A stretch of DNA of 64,000 nucleotides from Embleya scabrispora DSM 41855 (GTDB taxonomy: Bacteria > Actinomycetota > Actinomycetes > Streptomycetales > Streptomycetaceae). Location: contig NZ_KB889673.1 in assembly GCF_000372745.1 (NCBI RefSeq), positions 17,430-81,429 of the forward strand, read 5' to 3'. Shown here one piece after another: positions 26,752-34,564 of the stretch; the first letter of the stretch is position 1; every line of letters begins with the position of its first letter. Under the pieces are notes generated by a model. It ran no database searches. It saw only the letters and a list, made by a program, of their open reading frames with translations, and had not been told where the DNA came from. The position numbers and the translations under genes were made by a program.

Positions 26752-27688
26752 ATTCCTGATCCGCAAGCTGTTCGGGCTTGTGGCGACACTGCTGGCGGCG
26801 AGCTTCGTGGTGTTCGGCGCCACGGCGCTCGCGCCCGGAGACCCGATCGCCGTCCTCACCGGAGGGCGGTCGGTCGACCCGGAGACCATTGCCTCACTCC
26901 GGGCGCACTACCACCTGGACGACCCGTTCCTCAGCAGGTACTGGCAGTGGTTGACCGGCATTCTGCACGGCGATCTCGGGCAGTCGATCATCGCTCGGCG
27001 CGACGTCTCCGACCTGCTCGCCTCCCGGACGGAGACGACGGTGCTGCTCGTGGTCTACGCCGCCGTACTCATCCTCGCCGCCGGGATCACCCTGGGCATC
27101 GTCGCGGCCCTGCGCAAGGGTGCGGTCGACAACGTGATCATGCTGGGCACGACAGCCGGCATGGCCATCCCCAGCTTTCTCACCGCGATCGTGCTGATCG
27201 TCGTCTTCGCGACCGGGCTCGGCTGGTTCCCCGTGTTCGGGCCGGGCGACGGATTCACGGACCGACTGTGGCACCTGACCCTGCCCGCGATCGCGCTCGC
27301 GGTGTCCTCCACCGCGCTGGTCGCCCGGCTGACCCGCGCGGCGATCCGCGAGGAGTTGGGCAAGGAGCATGTGGAGACGGCGATCAGCCGGGGCATTCCG
27401 CGCCGGCTCGTCGTGCGCCGGCACGTGCTGCGCAACGCCATGGTCCCGATCACGACGGTCTCCGGCCTGACCGTGGCCGGCCTCGTCGTCGGCTCACTGG
27501 TGGTGGAACGCGCCTTCAGCCTCAACGGAATCGGCGCCTTCCTGATCGACTCGGTCACCAAGTCCGACTACCCCGTGGTCCAGGCGATCGTCCTGCTGCT
27601 CGTGGCGACCTTCGTCGTCCTCAACACCCTCGTCGACGTGCTCTACAGGCTCATCGACTCCCGGATCGAACCAGGGGGCCGCGGATGA
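26735..27688 (+). CDS. ABC permease, DppB type
   Basis: A 317-aa membrane protein with about six transmembrane segments and the permease EAA-like loop (REELGKEHVETAISRGIPRR). The N-terminal KFLIRKLFGLVATLLAASFV segment and ALAPGDPI motif are typical of DppB/OppB. It forms half of the transmembrane channel with the next gene product. ATGA links it to that gene. Confidence 0.92.
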   Translation: MSELGKFLIRKLFGLVATLLAASFVVFGATALAPGDPIAVLTGGRSVDPETIASLRAHYHLDDPFLSRYWQWLTGILHGDLGQSIIARRDVSDLLASRTETTVLLVVYAAVLILAAGITLGIVAALRKGAVDNVIMLGTTAGMAIPSFLTAIVLIVVFATGLGWFPVFGPGDGFTDRLWHLTLPAIALAVSSTALVARLTRAAIREELGKEHVETAISRGIPRRLVVRRHVLRNAMVPITTVSGLTVAGLVVGSLVVERAFSLNGIGAFLIDSVTKSDYPVVQAIVLLLVATFVVLNTLVDVLYRLIDSRIEPGGRG

Positions 27689-28506
27689 CCGCGATCGCAC
27701 TACCCCGGACGGCAGCCGGACGCACCGGAATCGTGGCGCTGGGCGTCGTCCTGCTCCTCGCCCTGGTCGGGCTGCTCGCGCCATGGCTGGCCCCGCACGA
27801 CCCGAACGAGATCAACCTGATGGACGCGTTCCAGGGAAACTCGGCCACGCATCCGCTCGGTACCGACGCCTCGGGCCGCGACCTCCTGTCCCGTCTCATA
27901 TGGGGAGCCCGGTCGAGCCTGGCCGGACCGCTCCTGGTCGTCGTGCTGGCCACCGTGCTCGGCGTCGCGATCGCGGTGGCGTCGGCCTGGCGAGGCGGCT
28001 GGCTGGACGCGGTGGTCTCCCGCTGCGTCGACGTACTGTTCGCGTTCCCCGGCGTACTGCTGGCGATCCTGGTCGTCGCGCTGTTCGGCGCCGGCCTGAC
28101 CGTCGCCGTCGTCGCGCTCGCGATCTCCTACGTGCCGTACATCGCCCGACTCGTGCGCAGCGCGGCGCTGCGGGAGCAGGCCCAGCCGTACATCACGGCC
28201 CTGACGATCCAGGGAGTCGGCGGGTTCGCCATCTGCCGGCGCCACCTGATCCCCAACCTGCTGCCGCTGATCCTCGCGCAGTCCACGCTGACCTTCGGGT
28301 ACGCGATGGTCGACCTGGCCGCGATCTCCTTCCTCGGTCTGGGCGTACAGCCGCCGACCGCGGACTGGGGCGTGATGGTGTCCTCCGGTCAGCCGTCCAT
28401 CCTCCAAGGCTTCCCCCAGGAGTCGCTGTACGCCGGCGCGCTGATCGTGGTCGTGGTGGCCGCCTTCAACCTGCTCGGCGACCGCCTGGACGAATGGACG
28501 CGATGA
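27685..28506 (+). CDS. ABC permease, DppC type
   Basis: A 273-aa membrane protein. The DppC/OppC features are the N-terminal helix, LAPHDPNEIN, HPLGTDASGRDLLSRLIWGA, and the coupling loop EQAQPYITALTIQGVGG. It pairs with the DppB-type permease. The start shares ATGA with the upstream stop, and the end overlaps the ATP-binding gene. Confidence 0.92.
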   Translation: MTAIALPRTAAGRTGIVALGVVLLLALVGLLAPWLAPHDPNEINLMDAFQGNSATHPLGTDASGRDLLSRLIWGARSSLAGPLLVVVLATVLGVAIAVASAWRGGWLDAVVSRCVDVLFAFPGVLLAILVVALFGAGLTVAVVALAISYVPYIARLVRSAALREQAQPYITALTIQGVGGFAICRRHLIPNLLPLILAQSTLTFGYAMVDLAAISFLGLGVQPPTADWGVMVSSGQPSILQGFPQESLYAGALIVVVVAAFNLLGDRLDEWTR

Positions 28507-29450
28507 TGCTGGAGATCAAGAATCTGCGGGTGCGCCTGCGGGTCGAGGGCGAACCTCGGACCGTCATCCACGACACGTCGTTCACGATCGGCGCCGGCGA
28601 GGCATTCGGTCTGATCGGCGAGTCCGGGTCGGGCAAGTCGATGACGGCGCGGGCGGTGGCCCGGCTGCTGCCGGAGGGCGCCGAGTGCACCGGGGAGATC
28701 GCCTTCGCCGGGAAGCCGGTGCTCGCTCTGAAACCGGACGAACTGCGCCGCTATCGGGTCGACGACGTCGCGATGATCTTCCAGGACCCCCGAGCGTCCA
28801 TCAATCCGGTACGGACCGTGGGCGACTTCCTCACCGAGGCCGCCCGCACCAACTTCGGCATGCGCAGGCGCGAGGCCGAGGACAAGGCCGTGGCGCTGCT
28901 CGCGGAGGTGGGCATCGCCGACGGCGGTCGACGACTCAAGCAACACCCGCACCAGTTGTCCGGCGGCCTGCTGCAACGCGTCATGATCGCGTCGGCACTG
29001 ATGGGTGATCCGAAGCTGTTGCTGGCCGACGAACCCACCACCGCCCTCGACGTGACGACCCAGTCCGAGGTGATGGGCATCCTCAATCGACTGCGTGCCG
29101 AGCACGGTGTGGCGATGTTGTTCATCACCCACGACCTGGAGCTCGCGGGCGCGGTCTGCGACCGGATCGGCGTGATGTACGCCGGGTCGATCGTCGAGAC
29201 GTTGTCCTCGGACGCGCTGCACGAGGCCGCACGTCACCCGTACACCCAGGGCCTGTTGACCTCGCGGCCCAGTCTGACCGCGACCACGCGGCGGCTGCCG
29301 GTGATCCCGGGCAAGCCGCTGTCCGCGTTCGAGGCGCCGGGCGGGTGCGCGTTCGCTCCGCGCTGCGCCCACGTAATCGCGCAGTGTCGGGAGAGCGGGC
29401 CCGAGTTCGTCGATGGCGTGCGATGCCATCGGGTGGGAGAGTTGTCATGA
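28503..29450 (+). CDS. ABC ATP-binding protein, DppD type
   Basis: A 315-aa nucleotide-binding subunit. Walker A GESGSGKSMT, signature LSGGLLQRVMIASAL (a variant of the usual LSGGMRQR), Walker B KLLLADEPTTALDV and switch ITHDLEL are present. The C-terminal Cys-rich oligopeptide region is CAFAPRCAHVIAQCR plus a later Cys, a common iron-sulphur-like extension of DppD. The start is ATG 28503 (28506 and 28494 are alternatives), overlapping the DppC stop. Confidence 0.92.
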   Translation: MMLEIKNLRVRLRVEGEPRTVIHDTSFTIGAGEAFGLIGESGSGKSMTARAVARLLPEGAECTGEIAFAGKPVLALKPDELRRYRVDDVAMIFQDPRASINPVRTVGDFLTEAARTNFGMRRREAEDKAVALLAEVGIADGGRRLKQHPHQLSGGLLQRVMIASALMGDPKLLLADEPTTALDVTTQSEVMGILNRLRAEHGVAMLFITHDLELAGAVCDRIGVMYAGSIVETLSSDALHEAARHPYTQGLLTSRPSLTATTRRLPVIPGKPLSAFEAPGGCAFAPRCAHVIAQCRESGPEFVDGVRCHRVGELS

Positions 29451-30244
29451 CACCGATTCTCGAAGCGCAGGGCCTGCGCAAGACGTTCGGCGGGAACGTC
29501 GCCGTCGCGGACGTCTCGTTCGCCTTGGCCCGCGGCGGCTCGCTGGGCATCGTCGGCGAGTCCGGCTCCGGAAAGACCACGACGGCGCGCATGCTGGTCG
29601 GACTGGAGGTACCCACCCAGGGGCGGATCCTCTTCGACGGAGAGCCGCTGGAGCGAGCACGTTCCACCGCGCGGCGGCGAGAGCGGGCCCGCGGGATCCA
29701 GATGGTGTTCCAAGACCCGTACAGCTCACTCGATCGGCGTCAGACCATCGCGTCCTGCCTGGACGAGGTCCTCAGGGTGCACTTCCCGATGTCGGCGGAG
29801 CAGCGGGCCGCCCGGGTGAGCGAACTCGCCGACCTGGTGGGCCTGGACGACCGCATGCTCCGGGGTCGCCCCGGTGCGCTGTCGGGCGGGCAACGACAGC
29901 GCGTGGCCATCGCGCGAGCCTTGGCCGCCGAGCCGGAGGTACTCATCCTCGACGAGGCCGTCGCGGCTCTCGACGTCTCCATCCAGGCCCAGGTGCTGAA
30001 CCTGCTCGCCGACATCCGCGAACGCACGTCCATCAGCTACATCCTCATTTCGCACGACCTGGCGGTCGTCCGCCAGATCACCGAGGAGGCCGTCGTCATG
30101 TACCAGGGTGCCGTTGTGGAAAGCGGCCCGACGGCCAAGATCCTCGACGAGCCGCAGCACGAATACACGCGGCGGCTGCGCGCCAGTGTCCCGGGACCGG
30201 GCTGGGTGCCGGGCAAGGCCCTCGCATCGGGAGGCGCCGCGTGA
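29447..30244 (+). CDS. ABC ATP-binding protein, DppF type
   Basis: A 265-aa nucleotide-binding subunit. Walker A GESGSGKTTT, signature LSGGQRQRVAIARAL, Walker B EVLILDEAVAALDVS and HDLAVV switch are all intact. It lacks the C-terminal Cys extension seen in its partner, as is usual when the two ATPases form a heterodimer. ATGA with the upstream gene and GTGA with the molybdenum hydroxylase downstream show the transporter and the enzyme are cotranslated. Confidence 0.92.
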   Translation: MTPILEAQGLRKTFGGNVAVADVSFALARGGSLGIVGESGSGKTTTARMLVGLEVPTQGRILFDGEPLERARSTARRRERARGIQMVFQDPYSSLDRRQTIASCLDEVLRVHFPMSAEQRAARVSELADLVGLDDRMLRGRPGALSGGQRQRVAIARALAAEPEVLILDEAVAALDVSIQAQVLNLLADIRERTSISYILISHDLAVVRQITEEAVVMYQGAVVESGPTAKILDEPQHEYTRRLRASVPGPGWVPGKALASGGAA

Positions 30245-33200
30245 TCGGGCACCCCGTACCACCGGTGGACTGGCAGGCTCGTACCGGCGGCAGTGCGATC
30301 TACGCGGGAGACCTCGCGCTGCCCGGCATGCTGATCGGCGGCGTGCTGCGCAGTCCGCACCCGCACGCCCGGATCACGTCGATCGACGTCTCGGCGGCCG
30401 TCGCGCTGTCGGGCGTGGCGTGCGTGCTGACCGCCGACGACCTGCCGGACCGCCGCTACCTGGACTACGGCGGACCGTACGCGGACCGGTACCCGTTGGC
30501 CCGGGACGTCGTGCGACACGTGGGCGAGCCCGTCGCGATCGTCGCGGCCCAGACGCGCGAACAGGTGGACCGGGCACTGGCCTTGATCAAGGTCGGGTAC
30601 CGGCGGCTGCGGGCGGCGCCGACGGTGGCCGACGCGCTCGCCTCCGGCGCGCCGTCGATCCACCCGGGCGGCAACCTCGCCTCCGAGACCCGGCAGAGCC
30701 ACGGCGACATCACCGCCGGCCGTCGCGCGGCCGTGCATGTCGTCAAGGGCCGATACGTCTCGCCGAAACAGGCCCACGCGATCATGGAGCCGCACACCGT
30801 CGTCGCGCACTGGACCGGCGAGCGCCTGGAGATGTGGGCGCCGTCCCAGGGCCCGCGTGCCATCCATGCAGACCTGGCGCAGGTGCTCGGACTCGACCCC
30901 GAGCAGGTGCACCTCAACGAGGTGGCGGTCGGCGGCGACTTCGGATCGCGCGTCGACATCTCGCACCTGGAGTCGTTGGCCGCGTTCCTGAGCATGAAGA
31001 CCGGGCGACCCGTGCGCCTGGGCCACGACCGCGAGGACGAGTTCGCCTTCACCAAGTCCCGCCAATCCTGGGACATGGAACTGGAGTTCGGCGCGGATGC
31101 CGACGGCGCGGTCACCCACCTGGCCGCGGACTTCGTCAGCGACAACGGCGCCTACAACATGGCCGGGCCCAGCGAGATCTACTACGGGGCAAGCGCGCTC
31201 GGGTCCGCGTACCGCGTACGCGGCTACGCGGCGCACGGGCGTTGCGTGTACACCAACAAGCAGCCCCCGTCGTCATTCCGCGGCGCGGGCGGCTACCCGC
31301 CGAATTTCGGCCTGGAGATCATCGCCGACGAACTCGCCGACGCGGTGGGCATGGACCCCATCGACTTCCGGATCAAGAACGCGGTCGGCGCGCCCGGTGA
31401 GACCGCGGTCACCGGATGGCACGTCAAATCCTCCCGGCTCGTGGACTGCCTGGCGACCGTGCGCCGGGAGATCGATTGGGACGCCAAGCGCGCGCTGGGC
31501 GGTTCCGGCCGCGGGGTCGGTGTCGCGGCGACCATCCACGTCACCGGGCTGCGCCGGGAGGGCATGGTCGAGTCCGGTGCCGCCGTGGACATCCTCCGGG
31601 ACGGCCGGATCCGGCTGCGGACCGGCGCCGGTGACCCCGGGACCGGGCAGAAGACCATGTTGGCCCAGGTCGTCGCCCACGAACTTCGCGTCGGGCTCGA
31701 CCGGATCGACCTGGTGACCACCGACACGGAGCGCACGCCGCACGACACCGGGGCGGGTGCCTCACGGGGCACGTTCGTGTCGGCGCACGCCGTCGGGAAG
31801 GCCGCGCGCACCGCGGCCGAGGCGCTGCGTGACCTGGCCGCCGCCAAGTTCGCGTGCGACCCCGGCGACGTCACCCTCGCCGATGGGCAGGTGACGGGAC
31901 CGGGGGGAAGCCTGCCCATCGGCGAGCTGGTCGACGTCCTGGAAGGCGAGCTGAGAGTCGAGACCGAGTACATCGGCGACTTCGAGGACGACGACGGCAC
32001 AGGCGCCGGCGACATCTCCGCCACCTACTCGTTCGCCGCCCACGCGGTCGAGGTCGACGTGGACCGGACCACCGGCGCGGTCAAGGTCGTGAAGGTCGTC
32101 GCCGCACACGACTCCGGCCGCATCCTCAACCCGCTGACCGCACGCGGCCAGGTCGAAGGCGGGGTCGTGATCGGGGTCGGCGCCGTGCTCGGCGAGGAAC
32201 TGATCTTCGAGGGCGGGCGGGTGGTCAACGCCGGCTACGCCGACTACGCGATGCCCAGGGCCGCCGACATCCCCGAGATCAGCGTGCACTTCCTGGGCGC
32301 GGATGATCCGGAAGGCCCGTACGGAGCCAAGGGCCTCGCCGAGATCACGCTGCTGCCCACGGGCGCCGCCGTCGTCAACGCGGTCAGCCACGCGCTCGGC
32401 ACCCGGGTCCGCGAAACACCGATGACGCCCGACCGGATTCTGAAGGCGCTCGGACGAAGCACCCCGGTACGACCGCTGTGGCGCAGGCCCAACCGCTGGT
32501 GGGTCGGCGCGATCCGGTGGGCGTACCCCAAGGGCCTGCACGCGGTGCTGAGCCGACTCGGTGCCCGGTGGGGGCGTGCTCCGCGGACCGGTTCGATCGA
32601 CGCCGTGCACCAGCCGACCACCGTCGCCGAAGCCGCCACGTTGCTGGCCGGCAACAAGCAGGCGAAGGTCATCGCCGGCGGCACGGACCTGCTGGTCGCG
32701 CGGAAGCAGCAACTCGTCGCCCCCGAGATCCTGGTCGACCTCACCGGCTGCTCCGGTCTCGCCCGGGTCTCGGACGACGAGGACGGCGGCCTGCATGTCG
32801 GGGCGGCCGTCACGCTGGCCGAGCTGGAAGCGGCCGGCACGGTCGGTGCGGCGCTGCGCGACACGGCCCGGCAGATCGCCTCGACGCAGATCCGCAGCAT
32901 GGCGACCGTGGCGGGCAACCTCTTGCAGGACAAGCGCTGTTGGTTCTACCGGCACGGGTTCGACTGCTACAAGCGCAGCGGACCCGCGTCGCCCTGCTAC
33001 GCGGTCCTGGGCGACCACCGGTTCTACCACTCGGTCATCGACGGCCACCGCTGCCAGGCGGTGACTCCGTCCGACCTCGCGACCACGTTCACGGCGCTGG
33101 ACGCCGTGGTGCGTACCCAGATCCGTGACCTGCCCATCGCCGACCTGTACAAGGGCCCGGGCGAGACCGTGATCGACCGGGACGAGATCGTCACCGCGGT

Positions 33201-33513
33201 CCTGGTGCCGGCCGCGGCGCGGCAGCGTACGACGGTCTTCGCGAAGTCCCGGCTGTGGGACGGCGGATTCGCGACCGTCTCGGCGGCGGTGTCGATTGCC
33301 GCGGATCGCTCGCAATGCCGGGTCGTGCTCGGTGGCGTGGCCCCGGTGCCGTATCGCGCCCACGAGGTCGAACGCCTCGTCCTGGCCGGCGCGGTGCCCG
33401 AGCACGCGGCCGGCGCGTGGACGCGCGATGCGCACCCGTTGCGCGACAACGCCTGGAAACTCGACGCCGGGACGGGCCTGTTGACCCGTCTCCTGGAGGA
33501 AGCATGCGCCTGA
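30241..33513 (+). CDS. Molybdenum hydroxylase, fused MoCo (L) and FAD (M) subunits
   Basis: A 1090-aa fusion. Residues about 1-770 form the xanthine-dehydrogenase/CoxL-type molybdopterin subunit: PSQGPRAIHADLAQVLG, PPSSFRGAGGYPP, GAGDPGTGQKT and, near its end, YGAKGLAEITLLP with the expected catalytic Glu. Residues about 795-1090 form the FAD subunit: AKVIAGGTDLLVARK and STQIRSMATVAGN. The FAD part carries four Cys (C-x7-C-x8-C-x18-C, from DKRCWFY through GHRCQAV), the spacing of the extra 4Fe-4S site in PaoB/YagS-type subunits. The family hydroxylates aldehydes or N-heterocycles using water. The separate 2Fe-2S subunit follows with a 10-base overlap. L-M fusion in this order is unusual; the usual arrangement is three separate chains. 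Confidence 0.92.
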   Translation: MIGHPVPPVDWQARTGGSAIYAGDLALPGMLIGGVLRSPHPHARITSIDVSAAVALSGVACVLTADDLPDRRYLDYGGPYADRYPLARDVVRHVGEPVAIVAAQTREQVDRALALIKVGYRRLRAAPTVADALASGAPSIHPGGNLASETRQSHGDITAGRRAAVHVVKGRYVSPKQAHAIMEPHTVVAHWTGERLEMWAPSQGPRAIHADLAQVLGLDPEQVHLNEVAVGGDFGSRVDISHLESLAAFLSMKTGRPVRLGHDREDEFAFTKSRQSWDMELEFGADADGAVTHLAADFVSDNGAYNMAGPSEIYYGASALGSAYRVRGYAAHGRCVYTNKQPPSSFRGAGGYPPNFGLEIIADELADAVGMDPIDFRIKNAVGAPGETAVTGWHVKSSRLVDCLATVRREIDWDAKRALGGSGRGVGVAATIHVTGLRREGMVESGAAVDILRDGRIRLRTGAGDPGTGQKTMLAQVVAHELRVGLDRIDLVTTDTERTPHDTGAGASRGTFVSAHAVGKAARTAAEALRDLAAAKFACDPGDVTLADGQVTGPGGSLPIGELVDVLEGELRVETEYIGDFEDDDGTGAGDISATYSFAAHAVEVDVDRTTGAVKVVKVVAAHDSGRILNPLTARGQVEGGVVIGVGAVLGEELIFEGGRVVNAGYADYAMPRAADIPEISVHFLGADDPEGPYGAKGLAEITLLPTGAAVVNAVSHALGTRVRETPMTPDRILKALGRSTPVRPLWRRPNRWWVGAIRWAYPKGLHAVLSRLGARWGRAPRTGSIDAVHQPTTVAEAATLLAGNKQAKVIAGGTDLLVARKQQLVAPEILVDLTGCSGLARVSDDEDGGLHVGAAVTLAELEAAGTVGAALRDTARQIASTQIRSMATVAGNLLQDKRCWFYRHGFDCYKRSGPASPCYAVLGDHRFYHSVIDGHRCQAVTPSDLATTFTALDAVVRTQIRDLPIADLYKGPGETVIDRDEIVTAVLVPAAARQRTTVFAKSRLWDGGFATVSAAVSIAADRSQCRVVLGGVAPVPYRAHEVERLVLAGAVPEHAAGAWTRDAHPLRDNAWKLDAGTGLLTRLLEEACA

Positions 33514-33902
33514 TGGTCAACGGCACCCCGCACGAGGTAGACGCCTCGCCCGGGGACCGCCTGCTCGACGTGATCCGCGGGCCGCTCGGCCTGACCGGCA
33601 CCAAGGAGGCCTGCGGCGTCGGGGAATGCGGGGCGTGCACGGTGCTGGTGGACGGCCGAGCCGTCGTGTCCTGCCTGACCCTGGCCGTCCGCGTCTCGGG
33701 CGAGGTGACCACGGTCGAGGGCGTGGCCGAGTCCGCCCCGGGGCTGTGCCGCGCGTTCGCCGAAGAAGGCGGGTTCCAGTGCGGGTTCTGCACGCCCGGC
33801 CAAGTGGTCGCCGCGTACGGCGGGGCGGACCCGTCCGGCAACATCTGCCGCTGCACCGGCTACGTCGGCATCCTGCGCGCCAGGGAGTCGGCATGCTCCT
33901 GA
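33504..33902 (+). CDS. Molybdenum hydroxylase 2Fe-2S subunit (short form)
   Basis: A 132-aa small subunit. The N-terminal plant-type cluster has C-GVGE-C-GA-C (in EACGVGECGACTV) and a distal Cys in VVSCLTLAV. The C-terminal cluster ligands are CGFC and ICRC. The stretch between CGFCTPGQVVAA and NICRCTGY is only about seven residues, where this family normally has about 25-30, so a helix of the four-helix domain appears to be missing. GGAGGA precedes the ATG. It overlaps the L-M fusion upstream and the urease-like gene downstream by 10 bases each. Confidence 0.9.
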   Translation: MRLMVNGTPHEVDASPGDRLLDVIRGPLGLTGTKEACGVGECGACTVLVDGRAVVSCLTLAVRVSGEVTTVEGVAESAPGLCRAFAEEGGFQCGFCTPGQVVAAYGGADPSGNICRCTGYVGILRARESACS

Positions 33903-34564
33903 ACCCCACGGAACGCGATCGGCTCCTGCTGTTCACCGCCGCCGAACTCGCCCGCGCCCGCCGCGCGCGCGGGCTGCGCCTCAACGTCCCGGAGGCAACG
34001 GCGCTCATTGCCGACACCGTGGCGGAAGCCGCCCGCGACGGACTGCGGCTCGCGGAAGCGATCGCGGCGGGCAGGACGCTGCTGGGGCCCGACGACGTGC
34101 TGCCCGGTGTCGTGGACGTCGTCTTCGAGGTCCAGGTCGAGGCCGTGTTCGACGACGGAACCCGGCTCGCCGTCGTCACCGATCCGTTCGGCGTCGAGGG
34201 CGGATCCTGGGTCGAGGAGGCCGAGCAGGACCCGGTCGTGTACGACGGCGTCGTGTCCGTCTCGGTGACGAACTCCGCGACGGTGCCCATCAGCGTGACG
34301 TCGCATTTCCACTTCTTCGAGGTCAACCCGAGGCTGCGGTTCGACCGGGCTGCGGCGTACGGCAGACGCCTGGCGATACCCGCCGGCGCCACCGTCCGCT
34401 TCGATCCCGGCACGAGCCGGACGGTCGACCTGGTCCCGATCAGCGGGGAGCGCGTGGTGATCGGCTTCGCCGGCCTCGTGGACGGGCCGCTGGACGCGCC
34501 CGGCGCGTTCGAACAGGCCCTGGCGAAGGCACTGGCCTGCGGATACATGGAGGAGGAACAGTGA
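33893..34564 (+). CDS. Urease gamma-beta fusion homologue
   Basis: A 223-aa protein. Residues about 1-100 match the urease gamma subunit (LNPTERDRLLLFTAAELARA, LNVPEATALIAD, LLGPDDVLPGV). Residues about 115-215 match the beta subunit (VSVTNSATVPISVTSHFHFF, EVNPRLRFDRAAAYGRRL, DLVPISGERVVIGFAGLV). In ureases these subunits frame the catalytic alpha chain. It shares GTGA with the alpha-like gene. No ureDEFG accessory genes are in this window. Because it is co-operonic with a molybdenum hydroxylase, it may serve a catabolic urease-like enzyme rather than general urea use. Confidence 0.88.
   Translation: MLLNPTERDRLLLFTAAELARARRARGLRLNVPEATALIADTVAEAARDGLRLAEAIAAGRTLLGPDDVLPGVVDVVFEVQVEAVFDDGTRLAVVTDPFGVEGGSWVEEAEQDPVVYDGVVSVSVTNSATVPISVTSHFHFFEVNPRLRFDRAAAYGRRLAIPAGATVRFDPGTSRTVDLVPISGERVVIGFAGLVDGPLDAPGAFEQALAKALACGYMEEEQ

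Noticed and set aside
29413-30240. Upstream extension of the molybdenum hydroxylase frame
   Set aside because: The frame stays open through the DppF gene, but that stretch has no domain and overlaps a clear ATPase; the GTG at 30241 with GTGA coupling is the sensible start.
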